64,000 bases of DNA from Phytophthora quininea. Taxonomy: Eukaryota > Oomycota > Peronosporomycetes > Peronosporales > Peronosporaceae. Numbering within the stretch: position 1 is the stretch's first letter; the number at the start of each line of letters is the position of its first letter. The notes under the pieces are model-generated. The model ran no database searches. It saw only the letters and a program-made list of their open reading frames with translations, and was not told the DNA's origin. The stretch is from contig JAAVTG010000043.1 in assembly GCA_011947345.1 (NCBI GenBank), positions 682,001 to 746,000 on the forward strand, in the 5' to 3' direction. Both the position numbers and the translations under genes were made by a program. Of the stretch, positions 44,660 to 57,350 are shown piece after piece.

Positions 44660-46400
44660 CGATTCTACCGTTTTGCAGCTGCCCCGAATCTGACCTGTGA
44701 TTGGTCGGATGGTATCAACGGTGGGTGTCGGGTCGTGGAGTTCAACTTGAACCTGGGGAATGACGCGAGCGTATCACCATAGTGATCCAGAACACTTTGA
44801 CCTGAACCAAGACAACTGAGTCCAGATCCAGGTAGAACTTATATGCTGTACCGTGGAACAGAAGTTTTGGATCTGGATCACGTCATGTCGTCAAGTTCTG
44901 AGGCATCAAGCACCCGGATCGGAAGCCATCTGGGATCGGTATACTGAACCCAAGATGTTTCAGGCTCACATAGTCGCCTCCAGTGGGAAGTCGCCTGGAT
45001 CAGCCATTATCACAAGTTGCACCTGGATCAGACCACCTGGATCAGGTGCCTGGGCTTATGAGGGTAAAACCCCAGGCTTCTACGGAAGTTTCACGCCATA
45101 TCTTTCAAGATATCAATCGAGTCGCCAAACCAAGGGTTGCCAACTCAAAGGTCACTGCCGCAGAAGGTCACGAGATCTAAAACCGCTGGCCGCAAGTCTT
45201 CATACGAAAATCAAGTCAAATCGGCGCACAAGGTAAATTTCCATAGTAATTAGGTTAAACCATAAACAGAGCTCAATTTGCCGTCTAAAGCACAAGTGCC
45301 TGTTGATCCCCGTGGGGTCTCAGGCGTCGACTGTTGCGGAAAGCTTATCCCGTGAGGGCACGCCCGGCTAGGACTGGTCGTCCGTGTGAGCTCCACCTAG
45401 ATCAAGTCCAAATTAGGTGGGGCGCTCGGCAAAACCAGGTCCCATATATTCCATATCCCAGTTGGTCACCTGGAAGTGTGGACAGGGTGTTCCATTTCAT
45501 GTTAACAAGGGTTCGTGGGGGCTATCTGTAGTCACCCTTCTGAGTCTTCGCCTGCTTTGACTACCGCATATAACGACTGCTATCTGCTTTGAACTCGAAA
45601 GTCCTCCTAGTCCAAGTGTTTGTGTTTCAGATCTAAAAGGAGGTGGTGCGCGTTGCAATACGTCTGAGTACCTGGATACTGTCGTCGGGTGATCCAGGAA
45701 CACCTACTCAACAGCATTCGATGTTTCTGGTCCAGTTCCGGGGCCAAAGTTAAAGAATAAGGAACTTGTATATATATATTGTGGTGTAATTAACCTTGTG
45801 TGGTGGTATTTTGACCTGGTCCTCGCTAGGAACAGCGTTCCGGGAAGTGAGTGTCAGAACCAGCCTCATAATTAACTTTTTCTGCCTGAGTCAGGTGGGT
45901 GGATACTCCAGATTAAACGGACCGTAAGGGGATTGCCACAAGAAGCACACGCCGCCCAGGATCAGATCGCTGGTCCTGGGGTACTTCACATGGGCCAAGG
46001 ACCTCAGCTGGGAAGCTACCTGGATCTGGTCTCTGGACGTCGTCCGAAGTGCGCTGGGCCTATACACCCTGGGCGAGTTCGGTTCACCGCCGTTGCCACA
46101 GACGCCTCCAGTATCCGCGCGACTCTCCTGGGAGCAGATCCGTAGATCCCGGGTTGGATCTATACGCATTTATGCGTCGGGACGCTGGATCTTCGGGGCA
46201 AACCACCGATCTGGTGTGTTCTGCTTCCAGTAGCCCTTCAGATCGCCTCGATCTAGATCTATCACCATGTGGACATCCGATCTTGCGAAATCGTCGACAG
46301 AGCGGAGACTCGACACAGCAGCAGTACCTCTGATGTGCAGATCACATGTATCATCGCGCGGATCTCGTAGGTTACTACGAGGATTTACCGATTTCTTGTT
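44660..46400. other. Probable insertion between Gypsy gag and protease
   Basis: Sits where gag should pass into protease. It is rich in CCTGGATC words and an AT tract (TATATATATATTG near 45770), with no coding domain. At its right edge a minus-strand frame 46170-46403 (ARSDVHMVIDLDRGDLKGYW) could still belong to the Gypsy. No terminal repeats or target duplication were found, so this remains inference. Confidence 0.35.
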
Positions 46401-46696
46401 CACAAATGCATAGATTGTCTTGCACTCTGTCGAAGAAGGTTGAGTCTTGAGGAGTTGAGAGGAAAATAAAGACTGAATTGAAAGGAGTTAGAGCAGCAAG
46501 GAGGAGTTTCACTGCAGCTAGCTAGGAGAAAATAGAGAAAGCCGCGATCGTGCTGGAAATGCAGTACACGAGTTATTCTCGTAACATAGATGCAATACCT
46601 AGAGTGCTCGGCTCGTACCAGTTTCCAACCTGACGACCGCCCTAGTTTAACATCTTCTCCGCAATGTCAGGTAGTAGGCCTGCATGCTTAGTCGGG

Positions 46697-48687
46697 TTAT
46701 ATCACTGGCGGATTTGGTTGTAAAACTCCTCCATGGGGCAGGATCCAACATTGAATAGCTCCCCACATCCTCGGCACACGAACAGGCAGCGATCCGATGG
46801 ATGACCCTTCTTGCCACACTTCTGGCACGTTACACGTCTCCAGCAACCTAGATACGAACGTTTCACGGATCCACAATGCGAGCAACGATATCGATCTGCT
46901 TCTTCGGAGATCCAGTTTTTTTCGCCCTTAAAGATCTATATCCGGTTAGATCGGACGTTCTTGTGTTGTATCTGAGATGGATTCACTCTTAGTGACTTCA
47001 CCTGGTCCCTCGGTGGCCAGATAAATTCGGCGTAGATCTCCTTCGCAATCGGATCCATCGGATCCAGATCCCGATTCCGATTCCGAATCATAATTCTGGA
47101 GCTGGACTGATCTGACTGCCCTCTTGGCTGGAGCTGCTGGGACCGCTGGAGCGGATGCTGTCTGCTTTGGGCGCGACTTGCTCGATCCCGCGGTGGGCTT
47201 GTTCTGACGTCTCTTGGATCTGTCCCGCGCATGGAGCACTTCTTCCAGATCTTCAGCGTTTGTTAGGCTTTTTGCACGCATAGCTGGTACGTTGAGGCGA
47301 TCCAAGTATTCCAGAGGCGATTCATCTGCTTTTTACGGGCGTGATAATATTGCCGCGCTACCGAGATCCCCATTCACAGTATCGAACCTGGAAACTTCGA
47401 AGTAGATCACTCCAGTTGTTCCGGATGGCTCTACCCAGTTGGCGATACCAGCTCCTAGCGGTTCCAGTCAGCAAGTTGCCCAAAACCAGACACTTCTCTT
47501 CATCCGGTGCTTGATCTCGTTGCGAGGCAGACTTCACTTTGCTGATCCACGGCGATGCTCGATCTTCGACTTAATCTTTTCCTGTGAAGTCCTTGAGGTC
47601 CGAGATAGCGGAAACCCAGACTCTCTGCATCAGGGGCGTCCCGTATCCGGTCGTCGTGATGGCTACAGCCGCTGGAGCCATGTTAGGTAGATCCAAGTCA
47701 TTTGGATCGTGTTCCCCACCGCTGTTTGAATCAACGGATTCCATCTCAACGACCTGTTATCCTGGCTCCGCCTTGGATATAGTCACTTTAGGTCGCGGTG
47801 TGACCTGTTGTTCTCGCAGGAATCGTCTCAGGACGGCCTGGAAGTATTGTTCCAATCCTGCGGTGGATTCAGCTGGATCCAACATCGCGGTGACTGGATC
47901 CACTCGATTTTCCGTGTCAACGCCCCTTAATCCCTCCCAATCCTAATGTAGGGCTTGAGGACGTGCAGCTAACACTCTCGCGCCTGTAGGACCGAGCGGA
48001 ATACGTCGTGGTGGGCTCGAGCTGTCGGATCCCATCTCAGACGTTGCCGACACATAGTTTGAAGACGACGTGCGGTACTCTGGCGTCTCGATCTGCGCCG
48101 AACTCATCGGATCCTCTCTCTGGGGGTCTCTCCGACGAGGGATCTTCAGTCTGTCGAATAGATCTAACGTGGATTGTTGGATCACACCCAGATTTTGATC
48201 GAAAAGATCATCGGCGTCGAAGGATCCGGGTTTTGATCCGCCTTCTTTACAACCGAAGAAAGCCTTTTGCCATCGCTAATTTGTTGGATACGACTTGAGG
48301 GACAGTTACCAGGCCCTTTAGCGCTCCGATCTGCTTCGGTTGAATGATCCGCATGACTGGATCCAGAAGCAGGAACTTAATCAACTCCTTCTGGTGATAC
48401 GTTCGTTCCAGCTCGTCGTCCGTTCAGATCCCTGTCGATCCACTTCGAACCTCGGTCTCCGATTCTGGAGCCTCCAGTTTCTTGCGTGTAGCCTTGGTTT
48501 TCTTCTTCTTCACGGTGGATCTGGACGTTGGTTGGTTTGTGAGTGAAGTCGGATCAGGTTTAACCTTACCGGCTTCACTGAGCGGACCTCGATGCGTATC
48601 GAGATCCGCGGGGTCCCCGAAGGGACCTGGGAAGGAACTTGAGATTATTCTTCCAGATCCAGGTTTGAATCTGAAATCCCGAGTCAC
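46697..48687 (-). pseudogene. Gypsy gag, decayed
   Basis: Spread over several frames. The N-terminal part (48687-48424) is basic (STVKKKKTKATRKKLE). A middle part at 48185-47943 follows. The segment 47305-46946 carries MDRLNVPAMRAKSLTNAEDL, the gag block DRL-x-xx-AMRAK, then a Lys/Arg-rich region. A CCHC knuckle CQKCGKKGHPSDRC (about 46786-46830) is followed by a second Cys pair (CRGCGELFNVGSC) and MEEFYNQIRQ, a TAG where Trp is expected, then YNPTKHAGLLPDIAEKML. Gag packages the element RNA. Numerous frame changes make it non-functional. Confidence 0.7.
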
Positions 48688-48712
48688 CCAAAGATCACGC
48701 GCATCATTGCGG

Positions 48713-49583
48713 CTTAGCGGGATCTATCAAAATTCGCTCTCACTGCTCCTAGACACCGACTAACGGGGGGTACTCCGATATCCGTGGGGATGCTGAAGTT
48801 GTGCTCACCTTGTGTACCCGTCGGCGGGCTGGATCTGCTCTTCAGGTGCTTCGAGGATGCTTGATCTGGCAAGATCGAACGTCTTGGCGGGACGTGGGAG
48901 GTCAGGAGCAGCGCGGGAATCTTCACTCTGCGTCCTTGAATATTTGCCAGACCAGTAATCGCTTGGATCTACTTGGATCTGGGGCCTGGATCTTGGATCC
49001 AGGTGGGCGTTGCCTTGAGGGGTGTGTTAGGGGTATTTTTCCGTACGTGAACGCTCCCAATAGCGTGATCTTGGGGGAGGGAGTGAGGGTCGATCAGTCG
49101 TCCTGGCCAAGTAGTAACTCCAGTAGACCTCGGATCCGCACTTGGTACTAATGGATCCAGGTTGCGAGTGGATCTGGCCAATATACTATCCAGTTCACCC
49201 GAGCACTCCTTGATCCGTAGTGATTCCGACGTAGCTTGACTGGGCCAATGTAGTTCCCGTGGTCTTAAGCACTAGGAAGGGCACCTGAGGTGTACAAGGC
49301 AAATTCGACTCTGTATTAAGGAAATTATGAGTGGATCCATGGAGATCCCATCCTAAAACCTACCGTCTGCACCATTTCTATACCTGCCGCTGGATATTGT
49401 CGCTTGGTTGGTCCTCTGGTGTGCCAAATCCACGTCTGAACTAGTCCCACCTGCAGATCTGGGTCCCCATGCTTGGATCCATCACTTCCGTGATGTATCC
49501 ATATCTGATCCGAGCATCTGAGTCTGGATCCAGTATGCTGGGTTCCCGTATTGACCCCATTTCCGGGAAAGCGCTTCACCACA
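48713..49583 (-). repeat. Gypsy 5' LTR (871 bp)
   Basis: Aligns with the 3' LTR at 42013. It lacks the ~320-bp block present there. Its inner end reads CCCGCTAAG where the other LTR has CCCGCTACA, so the terminus next to the priming site has changed. Confidence 0.8.
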
Positions 49584-50248
49584 GTCCCATCCCAACTCAA
49601 AGTCGAAGCATTAGCAAATTCAAGGTTATAGCCGTATATAATACAGTTCTTACCAGTGAAGAAGTCGATTTTTCTCTTAGACTCTTCCAGCCGTCCCTTG
49701 ATCCTTGTTATCACGTAGGTGTAATCATTGGTCAGTCCTGTTGGCCTCCTGGACTTCCACCCAGCCTTGAAGAGCTCCCTCCTGAGCTGGAGGAACGGCT
49801 TCTAGTTCGGGGCATTCATGGCCGGAATACTGGTGATGGCAAGAAAGGGGATATGTAAAAGTGATTAGCGTTAGAAGTTTGCCAGGAAATGATTGAAAAG
49901 GCTCCAAACAGATTTTTTACATTTTGTGTAGCTTTTTATGTGATGTGAAGAAACCCCGTCTACCTTCCGCTCAACGATCTCTCAGAATAAATTGACCGTG
50001 TTTTTTTCATACAAATATGTATATGCGGAGGAAAAGCTTATTGGCAACATGCCGGAATATTATATCCTCTCAAATCACTTGTTCTGTCAAATATAGGTGA
50101 CCGCATTAAAAGGGTTAGAGATCACAAAAATGCTCGAACTTCTTAGCTGCTGCGTCTTTCGTCCGCGCTAGAAAAATACTACAGCAATTGCTCTTGTGGT
50201 CCATGAAATTGATCATGTAACGTTTGATCTATCTGTCCTTCAGGGCCA
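49584..50248. other. No recognisable feature
   Basis: Mixed sequence with T-rich runs near 49990. No domain recognised. Confidence 0.35.
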
Positions 50249-50596
50249 TCACCCTTTCAAGTCGGAGTAGATCATGCCTCTGATGTGGTCAATGAGCGAG
50301 TGCCCCTGGCGTACTTCCACGACTACCGGTCCTTGCTCTGTTGCTTTTCCGCGCGCGCTAGCCACACGCTTGTGGTCTGCCAACACAATTCCCGAACTCG
50401 GATCGTGCGCGATCCTTTTCACCCAATCGTAGTTTAGCTGTTTAAATCGTTTGTGATAACCGGGGGCGCCCCTTGTTTCACGATGTGACGACTTGCCGCC
50501 GCATTCGCCTCTCCCTCCTGTGTTGCTATGATCCCCGTGGATGGCGGCTGCTTCGCCTACACGGCTGTATGGCGAAGGCCGATGAAACTTTTGCAC
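50249..50596 (-). pseudogene. Copia integrase N-terminal (GAG pre-integrase) fragment
   Basis: The frame reads YDWVKRIAHDPSSGIVLADH, KRVASARGKATEQG and then SLIDHIRGMIYSDLKG. This matches the pre-integrase to integrase start of another Copia family (the DPxSGI and DLKGP blocks). The Cys residues of the zinc site are lost. Different family from Copia 1 and 2. May belong to the same family as the RT fragments at 53150 and 57541. Confidence 0.55.
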
Positions 50597-50659
50597 AAGA
50601 GGTGTTTATATAGCGGCTGAGGCTCGTAGCCCAGACGAGCCTTGAACGAACTCGAGAAG

Positions 50660-51612
50660 GAGGTTTGGGCGCAGATCAGTAGTTGCCAATCTGTATCCAA
50701 GGGTTCTTTGGCGTGTGACCTTGTGGCAATCCCTGTGGGTTCGATCGCTAGATATGGCGGACCGGATTTACCACTAGGCAGCCTTGGTTCAGTGGTCGGG
50801 CTTGGAGAACTTGGTTGGGGACTGGGCCACCCATGGACGCACTCCTGCGGCGAAGGTGACGAGGTGGGCCTTGACTGAGGAGAAACTCTTCCACGTAGAA
50901 CCAACAATACAATAAGAGTCCGATGTGCAAACGCACAAATATGCAGCCATCTCTTATTCTTTGAGACCCTTGGACGGGGGTCTATAGCCGAGTAGATTCA
51001 GGAATATGCCTCCAAGACACTCAGGTCACCTTGGGCTCTCCTTCACGAACGCGCACCACCCTCTCGCGAGGGAACACACTTGGCCCACTGGCCTTCACAC
51101 TTGTAACCTTCCGGAGCTTGAGAGTACTCTGGCCAACCTAGGCCCTCTCTTGATCCTTGAACGCAGGTCCGATTCCGGTTTGCCCTTGTACGCTAACTGC
51201 TAGCACGCACGAGGGAAGATGAATATGAAATGGGTGATCGCCCACGGAGAAGACGACCCAACTGGGTTGTGGAATGGGGGAACCCTCAGCGCGAGTATAA
51301 GATCCCCTACTCAACTTGACTTGATTTTGACGGGTGGGGAGCTCCGGCGACGCTGAGGCCGTCTTGTCCTTCAAGCCTGCACGCAGTCTCTCAGGAAACC
51401 TGCTTCGAAGACCACTTCGGGGTTTCAAGGCAAATCGAACTCTCTGTTTGTTTTTACCTAAGTCTCTCTCTCTCTCTCTCTCTGGTGTCCTACGTGTCCA
51501 GGATTCCGGGTACAAATCAGTCTTATACAGACATCTTGATCTTAGTATGGTCAGGAATCTGTCGACTCGACACTTCCACTGGATTCTTGCCTGGAACTCA
51601 ACTTGGCGCAAT
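50660..51612 (+). repeat. Repeat S, copy 1
   Basis: Matches the reverse complement of about 56448-57350 along its length. Anchors are CTTGTGGCAATCCCT with ACCGGATTTACCACT at one end, and a CT microsatellite with GGGTACAAATCAG at the other. Size and layout suggest an LTR or solo LTR, but no terminal motif is certain. Confidence 0.6.
51466..51483. repeat. (CT)n microsatellite
   Basis: Run of CT dinucleotides inside repeat S. The inverted copy has a GA run at the corresponding place (56569-56583). Confidence 0.9.
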
Positions 51613-52445
51613 CACTTCACTCCAAACTGGCTTCTTGGGGCAAATGTGTGTCCAAGGCTCGAGTCAACCGAGCATTGGGCGCAGGTTGGGCTTTGACGCA
51701 TGGGCACTCCATAGTAGTCGGCACACATAGTGAACTCCATATAACGACATGTGCAGCCAAGTGTCATTCCACACTTGGACGAATTTGCGCTCAAGGGTCA
51801 TCATCAACATTGGACGCTCTTGCGTCTGGAGAGTCTTATAACTTGTATCTGAGCATCTTGGGCACAATGTGCGGGCGGAGTCTTTATCGCTGCAGTCAAT
51901 TCTACGACCAAGGCAGGGGACAGGTATCGCACACAGATACGTTCCATGCGGCGATTTGACCTCTTCGATGAGGCAACCTGTCTTCGCTGTGAGGGCGGCC
52001 AGGACTGAGTGCAAATCTGCGTCCAAGGGTGCATTTGTACCACCCTTGCGGGCACTTCCCAGCGTATAGACAGCTCCTTGGTAGAACTCCCGCGTCCAGC
52101 GCAGCTGCGCCCAAGCATGTCTCCACTTGTGCGTACTTGTAATTGCCCGTTCAAACATTCAAACCATCCAATCACGTGCCGTAATTATGTGCCCAACGCA
52201 TCCTATAGTAAAATCCATTTCACATCGTGTCAGCTGTTCCATGCACAACCAGCACGTTTAAAATCAAACACTACTTTTCCTCCGTCTTAGGCAGCCCGGA
52301 CACGACAGCCATCCCGGTTTCCAAGTGTAAACTCATCTTGTCCAGTGTTCCGTACGAGAGCAGGTCATGCACTACACAGTCTCGGCGTAGTACATGTTTG
52401 TCAACGCCATCGTCTATTCCTCTCCTCATGCTAGCCTCACCAATA
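51613..52445. other. No recognisable feature
   Basis: The open frames on the minus strand (for example 51664-52158) carry no motif I can name. Confidence 0.3.
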
Positions 52446-52874
52446 TTAATGTGCCCCTCTTCGTGACAGCTCATTAGACTGGACTATCCAGGACGAAGTC
52501 CTTGCCAATAAATACCGGAGCCTCGTCAGTGTAAAGTTCGGTTCCTCTCCAATCTCAACGATCCCCTTCCATAGGTTTTCCGCTTTGCCTCGAGGTCCGA
52601 GAGTTTGCGCGAAATGAATCAGTTCTTTAACATGCTCCAAGTAGTCCGTCCTAATGACCAGCGCGTTCTCCATCGAGCGTGCATGGGTGTGCGTATAAAG
52701 GGGCTTCTTAAAAACTTCATGAGAACCCTCAAAGGTGACCTGAAGAAGCACGACATCAAGAGTCAAGACGAGCCAGTGCTCAGGCTTGCATGGGTTAAAC
52801 AAGTCAGGCGGTTGTAGAACAAGCTTTACACGAGACACTAATGGAGAAAACTGGCATGACACAATCGGTAACAA
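52446..52874 (-). other. 142-codon open frame, function not recognised
   Basis: The frame includes MENALVIRTDYLEHVKELIH and FAQTLGPRGKAENLWKGIVE. It has a plausible amino-acid make-up and no stop, and may continue to the left (52474-52271, RRGIDDGVDKHVLRRDCVVH) after a frame change. No domain recognised. It lies among Copia debris, and there is no second copy in the window to test conservation. Confidence 0.3.
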
Positions 52875-53149
52875 ATGGGTGTGACTATTACAAGATGATC
52901 AAGAAGGATACGATCATGAGGGACGTACGCGGACGACTTTGTTGAACAGTGGTCGTTGACCAAAGATCTGAAGCATCGGGCACCTGCGACCACCGGTAAG
53001 TAGAAGGCGGTCAGAGGTATTGTTTGAGGCACGAGTTCCTAATCTCACTTTATCTTTTACGTTTTATTCCGCACTGCGTGTGGTGGTCTCAATCCATAGT
53101 TCCACTAGACTTACTATGCGACATACAATGAAATATACAGTGAGTTTGA

Positions 53150-54045
53150 AGTTAGTATGTCAGAGCTGGAGCTCACCGTCGGCGCGGCAGAGAACATCCT
53201 CGGAATTGCGTACGACGAAGAACGCGGCTACAGCATTGACGTGGAGCAGACCATAACGGAGCTCCTGACCAAGCATGGCCCGGAAATAACGAATGCTGTC
53301 AGACAGCCGACAAATTGATGATCAAATCGAAAAGCGCAGGATCAGAGCCACTTTCTAGCGAAGGAGAGGGCATACCGGAACGGCCGACGGCGAAGCTTTT
53401 CCAGTCCCTGTTGGGAAGTTTGCTCTGGATTGTGTGGGGTAGCCGACCAGAAATCACGTACGCGATCGAACCAACGACAATGTAGAGTCACGTGCCGGCA
53501 GTGCACAACTGGAATATGGCGCGACGGACACTATGGTACCTGCTGGGCCCGGTGGGGATGAGGTTACGGATGGGCGGAGAAGTGCACGCAGGCGACTAGA
53601 AGATCTCTGTCGAGGAGTACATGGATGCAGGTTACGCGGTGGACAAGAGCACACACAAGCCTGTGAGTGGGGCGTCAATGACGGTCGGAGGAATGCCAGT
53701 TGGGTAGTAGCAAAGAGCCGTGGCGCTCAGCACCGCTAAGGCGGAGTTCGTTGAAGCCGCAGCAGATATGCTCAGACTGCGAAACCTGGCCACAGAGATT
53801 GAGTGGTAGGTGGAGGTGCCAATGGAGTTGCCGGTCGACATTCAGGCTGCGGTCCGATAGGTCTAGTTCGAGAAGACTAACAACAGCAGCAAACACGTCA
53901 ACATCAAGTTGAAGTTATGCGCAATACGAGCGAGAAATGTATTTTTAAGGTCGTGTAGGTCGAGAGCGAAGGAGATGCTTGCGGATGTGTTTATGCCAGG
54001 ACCAAGGATCCACCGGCTACCAGAGAAAATCGGAAACAAATGAAT
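53150..54045 (+). pseudogene. Copia RT C-terminus and RNase H, decayed
   Basis: Fragments in changing frames follow the Copia order. LTVGAAENILGIAYDEERGY is the FLGI-type block, followed by SLLWIVWGSRPEITYAI (usually RPDI). Then come a SDADYA-like block (YMDAGYAVDKSTHKPVSGAS), ALSTAKAEFVEAA (normally STxEAEY), an IQAAVR block, KHVNIKLKL and EMLADVFMPGPRI at the end. It contains many stops and belongs to a family different from Copia 1 and 2. Confidence 0.7.
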
Positions 54046-54198
54046 GAGTGGCGCACGAAGTGCCAGGGGCTTTGGCGGGCCCCACCCGCGTGGTTTGTTA
54101 AATACCAGCTTGTCGGTGCTAGGAGAGTGCAGCAGGGGTTGAGTGGAGTAAGGCGCTATCGGTATTCCTTGATCGCCTAAAAGGTATAGTGGCCCAGG

Positions 54199-55955
54199 TA
54201 AATTAATATATGTACCTTAAGATCGAAGATACCCCGAACGCTGACGCCCTGATCTCGAATATCCGAGATCCAGGAAAGTGTTCGGGCGGCGTGTACCTAG
54301 TGCAATCCCTGTGGGTCCGATTAACCCCGCGTCCACCGCCGTTGGATCTTGGAGAAGTTGAATGTGTTGAGGCTGGTCTCGAGCGGTACGACACCAAACT
54401 CCTCGAAAGCAGTCACATATCCAGGACCCCACTTGAAATCCAGCATCCCAAGTGTGAAATCGAGGAATCCAAGGTCGACATCTAGAAATCCAGACTTCCA
54501 GACACAAATTACTCCAAACAATAGCAGAAATAGCCAAATACAGAGTTCCTTGATACGTCACAATATGTAGGTCTTGTTCTTGAGCCAAGGACTTGGGCGG
54601 GAGCTTGTCCCTGGCTTGCGGCGCGCGTCCAGGACCTCCAACCCAACTCGACTTGACTACGGTTGTAGTTCCGCGACGCTCTTGCAGACGCGGTCCGTGG
54701 CGCACGACGGTAGGACACGGCTCGCGCTCTTTGCCGGCCGAGCTAACGTGGGCTTTGCGCGCGCAAAGGACAGGAAGGCGCGCCACCAACACCGGCGGCA
54801 GCGACGACTTGCACTTGACACAGACAAATGAACTCTGTTATAGTTAACCGCTGTCATCTTTTCTATGCTATGTGGTCCACACAACTTTTTGACTTGGTCT
54901 CAGTATGGTACTCAGCGGGATGGCTAGTTGCAACCTGCGAACAGTCGCCCCCTATTTAGCAACACGTCCCTTCGCGCAAAGATCGCACCCTTCCGCACAC
55001 AAGGGGGCACCACGGGCACCAAAGTCAATCCGGGATTCCGGGAACCACGGTACTGCCAATCGACTACAAATCATAATAAATTGCGACAATGTCCGAGGCC
55101 CCACTTAAGACCTGATGTTCTAGATCTCAGGATCCGACGATGCAGCGGGGCTGCGTAGCAGTGCACGTGCACAGAGGAAGACGTAGGACTCCCCGAGTCT
55201 GACTCTTTAGGCGTCCCGCCTTCAGTTCTATACAAGAACCAAGTACAGTCCCGTAACTAGGACTCGCAGAGTCAGTGTCCCATAAAACAAGGACAACACT
55301 AATTAACTGCAACAATAGAACTGCATTGAATTGTTTATCTGACCCTGGTGTAAATGTATAGACTAAATCATGTGGCATAGTTAATCTAAGAGATATGCAA
55401 ATGAGTGGTGGAGAGCCAAATGGCTACACTATGGCTACATAGACAAAAGTCTACACACGGTTATGACTTTCGTGTAACCCCGTTACAGACGACTTCAGGG
55501 GTAAACACCTTGTGATCCAGGATATGTGACTGGACCTGGGAGTTCTTCGCAGAACTTACTAATGCCAGGCTCTACATCCATCACAGTCACACACTGGCAC
55601 TTGTAACTTGATTCTTGGTGGGGCCCGTATAATTTTCAGTCGGTCAAGCGAGATCTCTCTGCTGGATACATTCCACAGCAGGAGTTTGATTGCTAAGTTA
55701 ATAGCAACTCGCGCACTGGACAACAATGACCGGGACCGAGTGCTCATCAACTCCTGGGAATGCACATCCAGGAGTCGGCACTTCCGGGCCAAGATCACGG
55801 CCGCCACCGGAACACCCACTTCAGACATCCAGCTACGCCAATCCTTCCCCACAAAATTTCACACCCTGTCGTGTTGGCACTCAGCCAATCACCAACCAAC
55901 ACACCACTTAACCCAATCAACAGTCGTGATCGCTGAAAATAAAGAGCGCATCGTG
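54199..55955 (+). repeat. Repeat R, copy 2
   Basis: Same orientation as 273-1597. Differences: a ~80-bp segment near 54400-54485 (CTCGAAAGCAGTCACATATC...) replaces a short stretch of copy 1, and a 347-bp solo LTR plus a 5-bp duplication is inserted at 55141-55492. Single-base differences are scattered. The AATAAA near the right end is conserved. Confidence 0.75.
55141..55487. mobile_element. Solo LTR inserted in repeat R (347 bp)
   Basis: Begins TGCAGCGGGGC and ends CCGTTACA. It is flanked by GACGA at 55136-55140 and 55488-55492. Copy 1 of repeat R has one GACGA (1134-1138) at the same place and no insert, which is the empty site. TG...CA ends and a 5-bp duplication fit an LTR left after recombination. 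Family and orientation unknown. Open frame 55127-55378 is not considered a gene. Confidence 0.9.
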
Positions 55956-56447
55956 TCAAGGAGCTGGTATTATTTTGCTTAAAGAAGTAGGTACGGCGTA
56001 GATAGCCCAAGAATTAAGACGCCATATGAAAATAATTTCAATCGAACAATATTATGATTTTGCCTATAGAAAAGTCGCAACCACTTTGCTCGGAATGCTA
56101 TGTTTGACCTACGTATTTCAATAACCAAAACAGATCCAATCATACCACCGCCCCCACTCCTCTTAGAAAAACGTGGATTTACTGGTATAAAAATATTACC
56201 AGCTAATTTACAAAACTGGAGATTTTGGTTTTGGGCTACCCCGAAAAATACCGTTTTTCGGTCTGATTGAGTCAGGCAATCCTTGTTAAATATAATAAAT
56301 AAAAATCACTTAGTTATGGATTTCACTACGTAGATATATCAAGAGTGCATTCAAGACATGACATCCAAGATGGAAGTGCGTTCAAGGTACCAAGTCCTGA
56401 ACACAAGTGCATTCAGGATGATGATCTATTTTCCGTGCCGAGATCGC
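55956..56447. other. AT-rich spacer
   Basis: No open frame of note. Contains AT-rich runs near 56000-56330. Confidence 0.35.
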
Positions 56448-57350
56448 GCCACAAGTTGAATTTGGGAAAGAATCCAGTAAAAGTGTCGAGGCGACAAGTC
56501 CTACACATACTCAAGTCAAGACAAGCGTAGAAGCCTGATTTGTACCCAGAGTCGCAAGAGCCACTGAGAGAGAGAGAGAGAAAGGGTCTTAGATAAAACA
56601 AACAGAGAGATCAATTTGTCAAGAAGCCCGCAAGCAGTTTTGGAAACGGTTTCCTGAGAACGCGAGAGTGTCAAGCGTGAAGGACAAGACGGCCTGGGTG
56701 TCGCCAAAGCTCTCCCATCCGTGTCAAGTTGGGTAGGGAATCTTAAAGCGTGTGCGTCCGGGGTTCCTCTCATTACATTTCCCAGTTGGGCCGGGGCAAT
56801 AACCCATTTCATATTCCCCACCTCCGGTGCGCGTCGGCAGGAAGCGTGCAGGAGTCCAAATCGGAACTGTAACTGCATTCAAGAGCCCCCCTCCGAGAAG
56901 TCCCCGGTTGGTCAAGTTCTCCGGTTCAAGTGTCAAGGCCCCGTCTGGGCTAGCGTTTTGCCCTCCCTGAGGGTCATCCAGGAGTATCCAAGGTACCCGA
57001 GTGTCTTGAATGCGCATTCCTGAATGTGATCGACTACAGACCCGCCAGTCAAGGGTCACAAAGAATAAGTGACGGCTACATATCAGTACGTTTAGCCCAT
57101 CGAATTCTTTGTGTTGTTGGTTTAAGTGGAGAAGTTATCTCTACGCACCACGCTCCCTCGTCTCTCATCGCCGCTCAAGTGCGTTCAAGAGTCAAGCGCA
57201 TTCTAATACTTACATTCAAGAGCAAGTCAACCCAAATCTTGAGTGTCTGGTGGCAAATCCGGTTCGCCGAATCGAGCGATCGAGCTGATAGGGATTATCA
57301 CAAGGTGCACGCCAGGTTCCTGGACACAGATCACGATCTACGTTCAAGAT
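56448..57350 (-). repeat. Repeat S, copy 2 (inverted)
   Basis: Inverted partner of 50660-51612, with a GA microsatellite at 56569-56583 in the matching position. Similarity is clear but the two copies have diverged by many substitutions and small gaps. Confidence 0.6.

Larger units (their letters stand above)
42013..49583 (-). mobile_element. Decayed Gypsy retrotransposon with deleted pol
   Basis: LTRs flank a minus-strand gag, an aspartic protease and a truncated RT N-terminus. The rest of RT, RNase H and integrase are missing. About 1.7 kb between gag and protease (roughly 44660-46400) looks like an insertion. No target duplication was identified. The sequence is very rich in GGATCC/GGATCT words. 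Confidence 0.8.

Noticed and set aside
46900..47120. Short regularly repeated GATCC words as a possible CRISPR-like array
   Set aside because: Spacing is irregular, units are only 6-8 bp, and the genome type is eukaryotic.
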